64,000 nucleotides of DNA. Origin: Nicotiana tabacum (taxonomy: Eukaryota; Streptophyta; Magnoliopsida; Solanales; Solanaceae). Positions 8,666 through 21,177 of this stretch are shown here, piece after piece. How positions within the stretch are numbered: position 1 is the stretch's first letter; each line of letters starts with the position of its first letter. Location of the stretch: NCBI RefSeq assembly GCF_000715075.1, contig NC_134096.1, positions 69,011,026 to 69,075,025 of the forward strand. Direction: 5' to 3'. The position numbers and the translations under genes were made by a program. The notes beneath the pieces are model-generated. The model searched no databases, was not told the DNA's origin, and saw nothing but the letters and a program-made list of their open reading frames with translations.

Positions 8666-11320
8666 TGTAATGACCCGGCCGGTCATTTTGAGATGTAGAG
8701 CCCCGATCCCCTAATATCTGTTTTCCCCACATTTGTTTTCGCTATTAGGACTTGCCGGAGTGATTGGTTATGGAATTCAGAGAGTTTTGGGACACTTAGT
8801 CCCTAATTGTGAGTTTAAGCCTTAGAATTTGGACCGTAGTCGGAACTGTGTGAAGACGGATCCTGAATGGAATTCCATCAACTTTGTTAGCTCCGTTGAG
8901 TGATTTTGGGGTTAGGAGCGCGTCCGAAATGTGTTTTGGAGGTCTGTAGTAGATTTAGGCTTGAATAGGCGAGAGTTAGTTTTTCGGCGATTTCGGCTGA
9001 TAGCAAAAATTTTGATATCGAGCTCGAAATGGAATTTCGAAAGTGGCTGTAGATTCATAATGTCATTTGTAACCTGTGTGTAAAATTTGAGGTCATTCAG
9101 ACTATATTTGATGTGGTTCGGCGTCATTTGTAAAATTTGAAAAACTTTAAATTCTTAGGCTTGAATCTATGCTTAATTCATGATTTTGGTGTTGTTTGAC
9201 ATGGTTTAAAGGCTTGACTAAGTTCGTATGATGTTTTAGGATTGGTCGGTATGTTTGATTGAGGTCCCGGAGGCCTCGGGTATATTTTGGATGATTTACG
9301 GGTGAAAGCTTGGACTTAGAGGAATTTTTGATTTTTGCTGGTTTTGGTGTTTTCGCACCTGCGGTGGAGTCCGCAGGTGCAGCCACGCAGAAGTGAGGCT
9401 TGCAGGCGCAGGTGCAAGAAAGTTGATAGTGGGCCTGGGTCGCAGGTGCGAGGAAGTTCCACATCCGCGATGCCCGCAAATGTGCAAGGCTGTTCGCAAA
9501 TGCGCAAGATGCGCAGAAGCGGAAGGGATGTCCGCAAGCGCGAGCGTGCAGGTACGGCCCTTTCATCACAGGTGCGAAGGCTCAGGGGGCAAGTGAGTTG
9601 CGGAGATGCGCATGTTTTCAGCACAAGCACACCCGCAGGTGCGAGCCTAGGTTCCGCAGGTGCGGAAATACCTGGGCAGTGATTAAAACCGAAGGTCTTT
9701 GCAATTTTTATCGTTTTTGGCTTTGCAAACTCGGGTTAGGGCGATTTTTGAGAGCATTTTCGAGGCATTTCTTGAGGTAAGTTCCTTGTGCTTATTTTTG
9801 GTCAATAATATTGCCTTGCCATATATTTTCCCACCTAGTTAATGTGTTTTTAAGGTGGAAATTGGAAGTTGGAGGCTAGGAATTTGGAAGTTTGAATTAT
9901 GGATTAGAGGACCATTTGGTGTCGGATTTTAGTAAATTTGATATGGTTAGACTCGTGAGTGAATGAGCTTTCTAGTTTTGAATTTTTTCGGGTTTCGAGA
10001 CGTGGGCCCGGGGGCCGGGTTTGAGCCAATTTCGGGTTTTGGCCTAATTTTTGTAGTTTTTCTTGTGGGAGTCATTCCATTAGTGCGCATTGATGGTATT
10101 GTACTGTTTTGAATAGATTCAGGCCATTTAGAGTCGGATACTCGTGGAAAGAACGTGATATCGAGTTGATTTGAGCGGTTCGAGGTAAGTGGCTTGCCTA
10201 ACCTTGTGTTGGGGACTTTGTCCCTTACGGTGTTTGATATTAATTGATGTGTGGGCGCCGTGTACGTGAGGTGACGAATACGTACATGGGCTATTATTGC
10301 AAAAATTCCGTTTTTTCTTTCTGAATCATAAATTGTTTTCCTGATTAAATTGCACTAATACGTTTAATTGTGAAACTTAGACTAGAGAAGCATGCTTACG
10401 TATTTTAACTGCCTAATAGACATTCTATGCATCATGTTTAGTTAAGTCCTTATTTACCTTATCTGTGTCCCGTATAAATTGTATAACTCGATGCCATACC
10501 TGCCATTTCATCTTGCGTTGCATATTTAAATTTGGACTACGGACGTATTCTGGGAGATCCCCCTGTACTGCATATTTACTTTGGGACTACGGACGTATTC
10601 CGGGAGATCCCCCTACACTGCATATTTACTTTGGGACTACGGACGTATTTCGAGAGATCCCCATGTACTGCATATTCATTTGAGACTACGGGACGGTATC
10701 CCGAGAGATTCCCCACTGTGTTTACCTTGTTCTGAGCTGAGGGCTCCCTTATCCGTTAAATTTTCGAGAATTTCTTTAACTATATTACCGTAAAGTTTAC
10801 TTATATCTTTTACTGTTTAATTTATAATATTTACTCCGGTTGGGCTTTGACCTGACCTCGTCACTACTCGACCTAGGTTAGGCTCGGCACTTACTGGGTA
10901 CCATTGTGGTGTACACATGCCCTTTCCTGCACATGTTTTTCATGTGTAGATCCAAGTACGAGCTATCAGCATTGGGGTTAGCGCATGCTGCTGATTCTAG
11001 AAAACTTCAAGATACTTCTGCTTGCGTCCGCAGATCTTCGGAGTCCCCTTCTACTCCCTCTCCTAGAGACTTTCTTTAGTATCTTCAGAATTTTATATAG
11101 AACTACATAGATTATAGCAGCTTGTGACTTAGTGATATTCCGGGTCTTGGGAAATTATATTGTATATGCCGGGTGGTACTACTCTTGGCTATTTAAAAAT
11201 ATGATGTTTATCTTTAAAATATTGTATTTTCTTTATATTTTCTGCAATATTAGGCTTACTTAATCATAAATACTAGGTGCCATCACGACACCTTACGGAG
11301 GGTTAATTTGGGTCGTGACA
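8666..11320 (+). repeat. 3' LTR of element A (2655 bp)
   Basis: It pairs with 909-3567 and is followed by TCGGC. Both donor-like sites are intact here (GT at 9777 and 10185), whereas the 5' LTR has lost the first. The 50-bp repeat has three clear units (10524-10673). Confidence 0.88.
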
Positions 11321-12830
11321 TCGGCCTCCCAAGTCGCCTCCTCGACTGGATGACCCCTACACTGAACTTCACGGAAGCAATGTTCTTCGACCTCAGCTTT
11401 CGAACATGCCTATCTAAAATAGCCACGGGTTCCTCAACATAAGATAGATCCTTGTCCAAATGAACCGAACTGAAGTCTAACACATGAGACGGATCGCCGT
11501 GATATTTTTGAAGCATAGAAACATGGAATACTGGATGAACCGCAGAGAGACTAGGTGGTAGCGCAAGTCTGTAAGCCACTTCTCCAACTCTCTTTCAAGA
11601 ATCTCAAAAGGCCCAATATACCTAGGGCTCAACTTGCCCTTCTTCCTGAACCTCATCACACCTTTCATAGGCGAAACCCGGAGCAATACCCGCTCACCAA
11701 CTATGAAGGCAACATCACGAACCTTCCGATCCGCATAACTCTTCTGTCTAGATTGGGCTGCACAAAGTCGATCCTGAATCAACTTAACCTTTTCCAAGGC
11801 ATCCTAAACCAAGTCTGTACCCAATAGTCTAGCCTCGCCCGGTTCGAACCAACCCACTAGAGACCGGCACCGCCTACCATACAAAGCCTCATACGGAGCC
11901 ATCTGAATGCTTGACTGGTAACCGTTGTTGTAAGCAAACTCTGCAAGTGGTAAGAACTGATCCCAAGCACCCCCAAAATATATCACACACGTACAAAGCA
12001 TATCCTCCAGTATCTGAATTGTGCGTTCAGACTGCCCGTCCGTCTTAGGGTGAAATGTTGTACTCAACTCTACCCGAGTACCCAACTCATGCTGTACTGC
12101 CCTCCAAAATTGTGAGGTAAACTGTGTACCCTGATAAGAGATGATAGATACCGGTACACCGTGAAGTCTGATAATCTCACAAATATATACCTGAGCCAGC
12201 TGCTCTGAAGAATAAGTAGTAATCACAGGAATGAAATGAGCTGATTTGGTTAGCTATCCAAAATCACCCAAACTGCGTCAAACTTCCGCTAAGTCCGTGG
12301 GAGCCCAACAACGAAATACATAATGATCCACTCCCATTTCCATTCTGGAATCTCTAACTTCTGAAGTAATCCATCCGGTCGCTGATGCTCATATTTTATC
12401 TGTTGACAATTTAGAACCGAGATACATACCCCACTATGTCTTTCTTCATCTGCCTCCACCAATAGTGTTGTCTCAAGTCCTGATACATCTTCGCAGCACC
12501 TGGATGAATGGAGTACCGTGAACTGTGAGCCTTCTGGAGAATCAACTCACGCAAGCCGTCCACATTAGGCACACATAGCATGCCCTGCATCCGTAATACA
12601 TCATCATCTCCAACAGAGACTTCCTTGGCATCATCGTGATGAACTGTATCCTTAAGGACAAGCAGATGGGGGTCATCATACTGACGTTCCCTGAGAAACC
12701 ACGCAAGCCAAAACTCGACTCGGCTCGAAAACATCCAATCTAACAAACTGGTTGGCCAAGGCCTGAACATCCAAGGCTAAAGGCCTCTCTACTACCGGTA
12801 AATATGCTAAGCTGCCCAAACTCTCTGCCT
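11321..12830 (-). pseudogene. Duplicated copy of element D pol (chromodomain, integrase, RNase H tail)
   Basis: This copies 15550-17057 closely. On the minus strand it holds the chromodomain-like end ([18 protein letters not shown]), integrase (GRRCRSLVGWFEPGEARLL, QSERT, a degraded ISYQG at the second Asp) and the RNase H/integrase linker ending at LAEREFGQL-like sequence near 12830. A small insertion near 11585 breaks the frame in the chromodomain linker. The right edge breaks off in mid-codon and joins a polypurine tract, showing that it arose by duplication. Confidence 0.8.
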
Positions 12831-15549
12831 AAAGAGGGGGAGGATGTAACGACCCGGCCGGTCATTCTGAGATGTAGAGCCCCGATCCCCTAATATCTAT
12901 TTTCCCCACATTTGTTTCCGCTATTAGGACTTGCCGGAGTGATTGGTTATGGAATTCAGAGAGTTTTGGGACACTTAGTCCCTAGTTGTGAGTTTAAGCC
13001 TTAGAATTTGGACCGTAGTCAGAACTGTGTGAAGACGAATCCGGAACGGAATTCCATCAACTCTGTTAGCTCCGTTGAGTGATTTTGGGGTTAGGAGCGT
13101 GTCCGGAATGTGTTTTGGAGGTCTGTAGTAGATTTAGGCTTGAATAGGCGAGAGTTAGTTTTTCGGCGATTTCGGCTGATAGTGGAAATTTTGATATCGA
13201 GCTCGAAATGGAATTCTGAAAGTGTCTGTAGATTCGTAATGTCATTTGTAACCTGTGTGTAAAATTTGAGGTCATTCGGACTAGATTTGATGTGGTTCGG
13301 CGTCGTTTGTAGAATTTGAAAAACTTTAAATTCTTAGGCTTGAATCTGTGCTTAATTCATGATTTTGGTGTTGTTTTACATGGTTTAAGGGCTTGACTAA
13401 GTTCGTATGATTTTTTAGGATTGGTCGGTATGTTTGATTAAGGTCCCAGGGGCCTTGGGTATATTTCGGATGCTTTACGGGTGAAAGCTTGGACTTAGAG
13501 GAATTTTTGATTTTTGCTGGTTCTGGTGTTTTCGCACCTGTGGTGGGGAGTCCGCAGGTGCAGCCTCGCAGAAACGAGGCTTGCAGGTGCAGGTGCGAGA
13601 AAGTCGATAGTTGGCCTGGGGTCGCAGGTGCGAGGAAGTTCCACATCCGCGATGCCCGCAAATGTGCAAGGTTGTTCGCAAATGTGCAAGATGCGCAGAA
13701 GCGGAAGGGATGTCCGTAGGCACGAACGCGCAGGTGCGGCCCTTTCGCCACAGGTGCGAAGGCAAAGAGGGCAAGTGAGTTGCGAAGGTGCACACGTTTT
13801 CAGCACAAGCACACCCGCAGGTGCGAGCCTAGGTTCCACAGATGCGGAAATACCTGGGCAGTGATTAAAGCAAAGGGCTTCGCGATTTTTATCATTTTTG
13901 GCTTTGCAAACTCGGGTTAGGGCGATTTTTTAGAGCATTTTCGAGGCATTTCTTGAGGTAAGTTCCTTGTGCTTATTTTTGGTCAATAATATTGCCTTGT
14001 CGTATATTTTCCCATCTAGTTAATATGTATTTAAGGTGGAAATTGGAAGTTGGAGGCTAGGGATTTGGAAGTTTGAATTATGGATTGGAGGACCATTTGG
14101 TGTCGGATTTTTGTAAATTTGATATGGTTAGACTCGTGAGTGAATGAGCTTTCTAGTTTTGTAAATTTTTTCGGTTTTCGAGATGTGGGCCCGGGGGCCG
14201 GGTTTGAGCCAATTTTAGGTTTTGGCCTAATTTTGTAGTTTTTCTTGTGGGATTCATTCCATTAGCGCATATTGATGGTATTGTATTGTTTTGAATAGAT
14301 TCAGGCCATTTAGAGTCGGATACTCGTGGAAAGAACGTGATATCGAGTTGATTTGAGCGGTTCGAAGTAAGTGGCTTGCCTAACCTTGTGTTGGCGACTT
14401 TTTCCCTTACGGTGTTTGATATTAATTGATGTGTGGGCGCCGTGTACGTGAGGTGACGAATACGTACATGGGCTATTATTGCAAAAATTCCGTTTTTTCT
14501 TTCTGAATCATAAATTGTTTTTCTTATTAAATTGCACTAATACGTTTAATTATGAAACTTAGACTAGAGAAGCATGCTTACGCGTTTTAACTGCCTAATT
14601 GACATTATGTGTGTCATGTTTAAGTCTTTATTTTCCTTATCTGTGTCTAGTATAAACTGTATAACTCGATGCCACACCTGTCATTTCATCTTGCGTTGCA
14701 TATTTAAATTGGGACTACGGACGTATTACAGGAGATCTCCCCTGTACTACATATTTACTTTGGGACTATGGACGTATTCCGGGAGATCCCCCTGTACTGC
14801 ATATTTACTTTGGGACTACGGACGTATTCCGGGAGATCCCCCAGCATTGCATATTTACTTTGGAACTACGGACGTATTCCGGGAGATCCCCTTGTACTGC
14901 ATATCCATTTGAGACTATGGGACGGTATCCCGAGAGATTCCCCACTGTGTTTACCTTGTTCTGAGCTGAGGGCTCCCTTATCCGTTAAATTTTCGAGAAT
15001 TTCTTTAACTATGTTACCGTAAAGTTTACTTATATCTTTTACTGTTTAATTTATTATATTTACTCCGGTAGGGCTTTGACCTGACCTCGTCACTACTCGA
15101 CCTAGGTTAGGCTCGGCACTTACTGGGTACCATTGTGGTGTACATATGCCCTTTCCTGCACATGTTTTTCATGTGCAGATCCAAGTACGAGCTATCAGCC
15201 TTAGGGTTAGCGCGTGCGGCTGATTCTAGGAGATTTCAAGGTACGTCTGCTTGCGTCCGCAGATCTTTGGAGTCCCCTTCTACTCCCTCGCCTAGAGACT
15301 TTCTTTATTATCTTCAGACTTTTGAATAGAGCTACATAAATTATAGCAGCTTGTGACTTAGTGATATTCCGGGTCTTGGGAAATTATCTTGTATATGCCG
15401 GGTGGTACTACTCTTGACTATTTAAAAATATGTTGTTTATCTTTAAAATGTTGTATTTTCTTTATATTTTCTGCAATATTAGGCTTACTTAATCATAAAT
15501 ACTAGGAGCCATCACCACACCTTACGGAGGGTTAATTTGGGTCGTGACA
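12831..15549 (+). repeat. Duplicated A polypurine tract and LTR (LTR 12845-15549, 2705 bp)
   Basis: The LTR starts TGTAACGACCC and ends GGTCGTGACA, followed by TCGGC at 15550. The 5 bases before it are GAGGA, from the polypurine tract, so there is no independent target duplication and it is not a solo-LTR insertion. The middle (about 14512-14740) matches the 5' LTR variant, while both ends match the 3' LTR. It has four clear 50-bp units against three in the other two LTRs. Confidence 0.85.
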
Positions 15550-16950
15550 TCGGCCTCCCAAGTCGCCTCCACGACCGGACGACCCCTACACTGAACTTCA
15601 CGGAAGCAATGTTCTTTGACCTCAGCTTTCGAACATGCCTATCTAAAATAGCCACGGGTTCCTCAACATAAGATAGATCCTTGTCCAAATAAACCGAACT
15701 GAAGTCTAACACATGAGACGGATCGCCGTGATATTTTTGAAGCATAGAAACATGTAATACTGGATGAACCGCAGAGAGACTAGGTGGTAGCGCAAGTCTG
15801 TAAGCCACCTCTCCAACTCTTTCAAGAATCTCAAAAGGCCCAATATACCTAGGGCTCAACTTGCCCTTCTTCCCGAACCTCATCACACCTTTCATAGGTG
15901 AAACCCGGAGCAATACCCGCTCACCAACTATGAACGCAACATCACGAACCTTCCGATCCGCATAACTCTTCTGTCTAGATTGGGCTGTACGAAGTCAATC
16001 CAGAATCAACTTAACCTTTTCCAAGGCATCCTGAACCAAGTCTGTACCCAATAGTCTAGCCTCGCCCGGTTCGAACCAACCCACTAGAGACCGGCATCGC
16101 CTACCATACAAAGAATTATACGGAGCCATCTGAATGCTTGACTGGTAACTGTTGTTGTAAGAAAACTCCGCAAGTGGTAAGAACTGATCCCAAGCACCCC
16201 CAAAATCTATCACAACGCACGAAGCATATCCTCCAGTATATGAATAGTGCGTTCAGACTGCCCATCCGTCTGAGGGTTAAATGTTGTACTCAACTCTACC
16301 CGAGTACCCAACTCACGCTATACTGCCCTCCAAAATCGTGAGGTAAACTGTGTACCCCGATCAGAGATGATAGATACTGGTACACCGTGAAGTCTAACAA
16401 TCTCGCGAATATATACTTGAGCCAGCTGCTCTGAAGAGTAAGTAGTAATCACAGGAATGAAATGAGCTGATTTGGTCAGCCTATCCACAATCAGCCAAAC
16501 TGCGTCAAACTTCCGCTGAGTCCGTGGGAGCCCAACAATGAAATCCATAATGATCCGCTCCCATTTCCATTCTGGAATCTCTAACTTCTGAAGTAATCCA
16601 CCCGGTCGCTGATGCTCATATTTTATCTGTTGACAATTTAGAACCGAGATACATACCCCACTATGGTTTTCTTTATCCGCCTCCACCAATAGTGTTGTCT
16701 CAAGTCTTGATACATCTTCGCAGCACCTGGATGAATGGAGTACCGCGAACTGTGAGCCTTCTGGAGAATCAACTCACGCAAGCCGTCCACATTAGGCACA
16801 CATAGCCTGCCCTGCATCCGTAATACATTGTCATCTCCAACAGAGACTTCCTTGGCATCATCGTGATGAACTGTATCCTTAAGGACAAGCAGATGGGGGT
16901 CATCATACTGACGTTCCCTGAGAAACCACGCAAGCCAAAACTCGACTCGG
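15550..16950 (-). pseudogene. Element D chromodomain end and integrase
   Basis: On the minus strand this gives the zinc-binding [11 protein letters not shown] segment (16738 leftward), an integrase core with [15 protein letters not shown] and QSERT (the DDE residues all visible), the GRRCRSLVGWFE segment, and a chromodomain-like end with the [14 protein letters not shown] motif at about 15690-15620. Several in-frame interruptions remain, for example near 15995 and 16215. It continues from the RNase H at its right. Confidence 0.82.
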
Positions 16951-18502
16951 CTCGAAAACATCCAATCTAACAAACTGGTTGGCCAAGGCCTGAACATCCA
17001 AGGCTAAAGGCCTCTCTACTACCGGTAAATATGCTAAGCTGCCCAAACTCTCTGCCTTACGACTCAAGGCATCGGCCACCACATTGGCCTTCCCAGGATG
17101 ATAGAGAATGGTGATATCATAATCCTTAAGCAACTCCAACCATCTACGCTGCCGCAAATTAAGATCCTTCTGTTTAAACAGATGTTGTAGACTCCAATGA
17201 TCGGCGTAGATTTCACAATGGACACCGTACAAATAATGCCGCCAAATTTTTAAGGCATGAACAATAGCTAGTAACTACAGGTCATGTACAGGATAATTCT
17301 TCTCATGCACCTTTAACTGTCTGGACGTGTAGGCAATCACCCTACCGTCTTGCATCAACACTACGTCGAGACCAATACGCGACGCGTCACAATACACAGT
17401 ATAAGATCTTGTACCTGTAGGTAATACCAATACTGGGGCTATAGTCAAAGCTGTCTTGAGCTTTTGGAAGCTCTCCTCATATTCCTTGGTCCACCTGAAC
17501 GGAGCACCCTTCTGGGTCAATTTGGTCATGGATGCAGCAATATAAGAGAAACCCTTTACAAATCGACGATAATACCCAGCCAAACCAAGAAAACTCCGGA
17601 TTTCCATAACTGAGGACGGTCTGGACCAACTCTGCACTGCTTCAATCTTCTTTGGATCTACCTTGATCCCCTCGCACGAAACTATATGACCCAAAAATCC
17701 CACTGAATCAAGCCAGAATTCACACTTTGAAAATTTTGCATATAACTTCTTTTCTCTCAAAATCTGAAGCACAGTCCTCAGGTGTTGTTCATGATCCTCC
17801 CGACTCCAACAATACACCAAAATGTCATCAATAAACACAATGATGAAGGAATCAAGATAGGGCTAAAATACACTATTCATTAAGTGTATAAATGTTGCTG
17901 GGGCGTTGGTCAGCCCAAATGACATCACAAGAAACTCATAATGACCGTACCGAGACCTGAAAGCAGTCTTCGGAATATCTGGCACCCGAATCTTCAATTG
18001 ATGATAGCCTGAATGGAAGTAAATTTTTGAGAATACCCTGGCACCCTGAAGCTGATCAAATAGGTCATCAATACGTGGCAATGGATACTTGTTCTTCACT
18101 GTAACCTTGTTCAACTGGCGGTAATCAATACACATCTGCATAGAACCATCCTTCTTCTTTACAAATAAGACAGGAGCACCCCCAAGGCGATACACTAGGC
18201 CGAATGAAACCCTTATAAAGCAATTCCTGTAACTGTTATTTTAATTCTTTCAACTCTGGTGGGGCCATACAGTATGGTGGAATAGAAATGGGTTGAGTAC
18301 ACTGTAACAAATCAATGCCAAAGTCAACATCCCTGTCGGGTGGCATACCCGGAAGATCCGCTGGAAATACATCAGGAAAATCCCTTACTACAGGAACTGA
18401 CTCTACAGTAGGAGTATCAATACTAACATCTCTCACATAAGCCAGATACGCATCACACCCCTTCTCAACCATTCGTTGAGCTTTAAGAAATGAAACAACC
18501 CT
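16951..18502 (-). pseudogene. pol: Element D RT and RNase H
   Basis: The minus-strand translation begins right at the C insertion with RVVSFLKAQRMVEKG (protease/RT linker). RT follows: [30 protein letters not shown] and the FIDD box at 17824-17835. RNase H carries [10 protein letters not shown] at about 17400 and VVADALSRK at about 17060. The RNase H motif TDH is changed to ADH (EIYADHWSL). Frames are interrupted at about 17860, 18200 and 17255. Confidence 0.85.
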
Positions 18503-18507
18503 GCTAG
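18503..18507. other. Target-site duplication of element C, left copy (GCTAG)
   Basis: GCTAG precedes the TG of C's 5' LTR and recurs at 30389-30393 after its 3' LTR. Reading D across the two copies restores a continuous protein frame through the linker, confirming the site. Confidence 0.92.
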
Positions 18508-19370
18508 TGTGATGACCCAAAATGTCATCTTTAAATTTAATAATTAATCCTGTATTCTAAGACCTTGAAAAGCACTATTTATAATTACTCGACTTGCATG
18601 TGTAGTCCGTAAAAAGTTTCCGGAAAGTTTTCAGGTGAAAAATGGATTAAATGTGAATTAGATATTTAAAATACAATTGAGTTGACTTTGGTCAATATTT
18701 TGAGCAAAAGGACTCGGATCGGTGTTTTGACAGTTCCGGCAGGTCCGTATCGTGAATTGGGACTTGGGCGTATGCCCGGAATCAAATTCTGAGGTCCCTA
18801 ACCCGAGATATCGAATTTTGATGAAAACTTTAAAGTTTAAGTTCAAATAGTGACCGGATGTCGAATTATGTGCAAATGACCCCGGAATAGAATTTTGATA
18901 ATTCCAACAGCTCCGTATGGTGATTTTGGACTTAGGAGCGTGATCGAAATTTTATTTGGAAGTCCGTAGTGGAATTAGGCTTGAAATGCCGAAAGTTGAA
19001 TTTTTGGGAAGTTTGACCGAGGGGTTGACTTTTTGATATCGGGGTCGAAATCTGATTCTGAAAATTTTCATAGCTCAGTTATGTCATTTATGACTTGTGT
19101 GCAAAAATTGAAGTCATTCCGAATTGATTTGATGTATTTAGATACAAGATATAGAATTTGAAAGTTTAAAGTTCATTGATTTTGATTTGAGTGTGATTTG
19201 TCGTTTTGATGTTGTTTGATGTAGTTTGAAGCCTAGACTAAGTTTGTATGGTATTATGGGACATGTTGTAATAATTGGTTAAGGTCCTGAGGGTCTCGGG
19301 TAGATTTCAGAAGGTAAACGGAATGGATTTCGGACAAAGAGTGCTGGAAATTTCAGTTGCAGAAATTTCG

Positions 19371-19925
19371 TGCGTGGAGCCAACTTTGGAAGCTTATATC
19401 TCGATATTCATAAGGAATCAGAATATTTTCAAAACATGAAAGTTGTAGTTGTTTGATTATAGTTTCCAGAAAGTTAAACCATTCATTATTTGGACATTTG
19501 TACAGAAAGTTATAACGGATTGAATGAAGGTAGTAGAGCAGTTTCTCCAGAAATTTTGATGCATGGAGCCAAATTTGGGAGCTTATATCTCATAATTCAT
19601 AAGGAATCAGAAAAGTTGCAAAACATTAAAGTTGTAGTCGTTGGATTCTAATTTCCATAAAGTTAAACCATTCATTATTTGGACATTTGTACAGAAAGTT
19701 ATGATGGATTGAATGAAGGCTAGTAGAGTAGTTTCGCCAGAAATTTTGCCAAAAATTCTGATGCATGGAGCCGAATTTGAAAGCTTATATCTCTCAATTC
19801 ATAAGGAATCAGAAAAGTTGCAAAACATAAAAGTTGTAGTCGTTGGATTCTAGTTTCCAGAAAGCTAAACCATACATCATTTGGACATTTGTACAAAGAG
19901 TTAGGACGTCTTGAAGGAAGGCTGG
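19371..19925 (+). repeat. About 190-bp tandem repeat, three units, C 5' LTR
   Basis: Units begin near GTGCGTGGAGCCAAC (19371), ATGCATGGAGCCAAA (about 19559) and ATGCATGGAGCCGAA (about 19761). Each contains CATTATTTGGACATTTGTAC or a close variant. The 3' LTR has the same array at about 27667-28190, with the last unit shortened. Confidence 0.75.
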
Positions 19926-19941
19926 TAGAGCAGTTTCTGGT

Positions 19942-20004
19942 GGACTTTTAGTGACGAAAAATGGACATTTAGTGACGGAAAAAGGACTTTTAGTGACGGA
20001 TTGG
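19942..20004 (+). repeat. 21-bp triplet GGACTTTTAGTGACG..., C 5' LTR
   Basis: Three head-to-tail units lie at 19942, 19963 and 19984, each with the core TTTAGTGACG. They are repeated at 28199-28261 in the 3' LTR. They sit about 105 bp upstream of the first donor-like site, a position expected for promoter-proximal or early-leader sequence. Confidence 0.75.
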
Positions 20005-20965
20005 CAGAAACTTAAGGACCAAAAATGGTCATTTCATTCATTTTGTTTTGAATTTTTGGAGCACGGTTCTTGGGCGATTTTTGGGCGATTTTCACGGGAA
20101 AACATTGGGGTAAGTGTTCCTTATCCTATATTGATTATATTTCATGATTCCATACTCATTTACATCATAAATCCGTGAATTTATGGAAGAAAAATCAAGA
20201 TTTTGCAAAATCTTCCAAAAATGAAAATTTAAGATTTGGAGGTCGAGTTGTTATCGGATTTTGGTAAAATTGGTATGGGTGGACTCATAATTGAATGGGT
20301 TGTCAGATTTTATAAGTTTCGCCGGATTCCGAGATGTGGGCCACACGGGCAAATTTTGAGCTAATTTCGGATTTTAATGAAAATGTAATATTTTCTTATG
20401 AAATTGATTACTATAATTTTTGTTGACTGTATCGAATTACTTATGACTAGATACGAGTCGATCGGAGTCGGAAAATCGAGGAAAAAGCATAATACTTGGT
20501 TAAATTAGAGCAAGTCGAGGTAAGTGACTTGTCTAACCTTGTGTGGGGGAAATTTCCCCTAGGATTGGTATTGATGTGATTATTGAAATATGTTGAAAGT
20601 CGTGTGCACGAGGTGACAAGTGTGTACACGGGCTAAATTGCGAAAGATTATATTTTTAAATTGTGTAGATCACTGTTGCGCATTTATTAAATTATTTTAT
20701 CTTGTTATATTCTTCATCATTGATCTGAGATATATATACTTCAAATTTGTTTGATCTTTTCCTACTAATTGTTTTACTTGTTTAGTTGAAACTTGGTTTC
20801 TTTTATTCTGTGCATTATTTGAAGGTTGATTTTCTTTAAATTAAATATTATTAATATGAAGTATTTGACATTTTTAAACTTGATATTAAAGCAACGTAAT
20901 AAAGATTTTAAAATATTATTTTCCTAAATTATTTACTCTTGAATATTTTTATACTCATTGTGAGG

Positions 20966-21177
20966 GAGCCGTGAGCTCTTTATTGTGGAAAAATATTATT
21001 GTTGAATTATTTTGACATGAGCCGTGAGCTCTTTATTGTGGAAAAATATTATTGTTGAATTATTTTGACATGAGCCGTGAGCTCTTTATTGTGGAAAACT
21101 ATTATTGATGATTTATTTTGGCATGAGCTGTGAGCTCTTTATTGTGGAAAAATATTGTTGTTGAATTATTTTAGCAA
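20966..21177 (+). repeat. 53-bp tandem repeat, four units, C 5' LTR
   Basis: Four units of 53 bp begin GAGCCGTGAGCTCTTTATTG; the fourth reads GAGCTGTGAG. An identical four-unit array is at 29222-29433 in the 3' LTR. The sequence is AT-rich apart from the GAGCTC-centred motif. Confidence 0.85.

Larger units (their letters stand above)
909..11320 (+). mobile_element. Element A: complete Ty3/gypsy chromovirus (Tekay/Del-like), coding region dead
   Basis: This is a 10.4-kb element: LTRs 909-3567 and 8666-11320, tRNA-Met-type PBS at 3571, one gag-pol frame from 3769 to about 8600, polypurine tract 8651-8665 and a perfect TCGGC duplication. The order gag, protease, RT, RNase H, integrase, chromodomain-like end identifies a chromovirus. 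The coding frame has no frameshift until about 8580 but has 16 in-frame stops, so it cannot make its proteins now. It sits antisense inside element D's pol. Confidence 0.9.
8652..17057. repeat. 4.2-kb tandem duplication (unit 1: 8652-12830, unit 2: 12831-17057)
   Basis: Each unit is A polypurine tract, A-type LTR, TCGGC, then about 1.5 kb of antisense D pol. The only novel junction is at 12830/12831, where D sequence (..CTCTGCCT) meets the polypurine tract (AAAGAGGGGG). In the parental sequences D continues CTCTGCCTTACGAC at 17057 and A reads TTTTAAGAGGGGG at 8649, so at most 1-3 bp of overlap exists. Unit lengths are 4179 and 4227 bp. Confidence 0.8.

Noticed and set aside
12845..15549. Independent solo-LTR insertion
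   Set aside because: The 5-bp flanks are GAGGA and TCGGC, a polypurine tract precedes it, and the D sequence on both sides is duplicated; a tandem duplication explains all of this.
20966..21177. CRISPR-like array of regular repeats (also the 14-bp and 50-bp arrays)
   Set aside because: Units are head-to-tail with no unique spacers, and the DNA is plant retrotransposon LTR.
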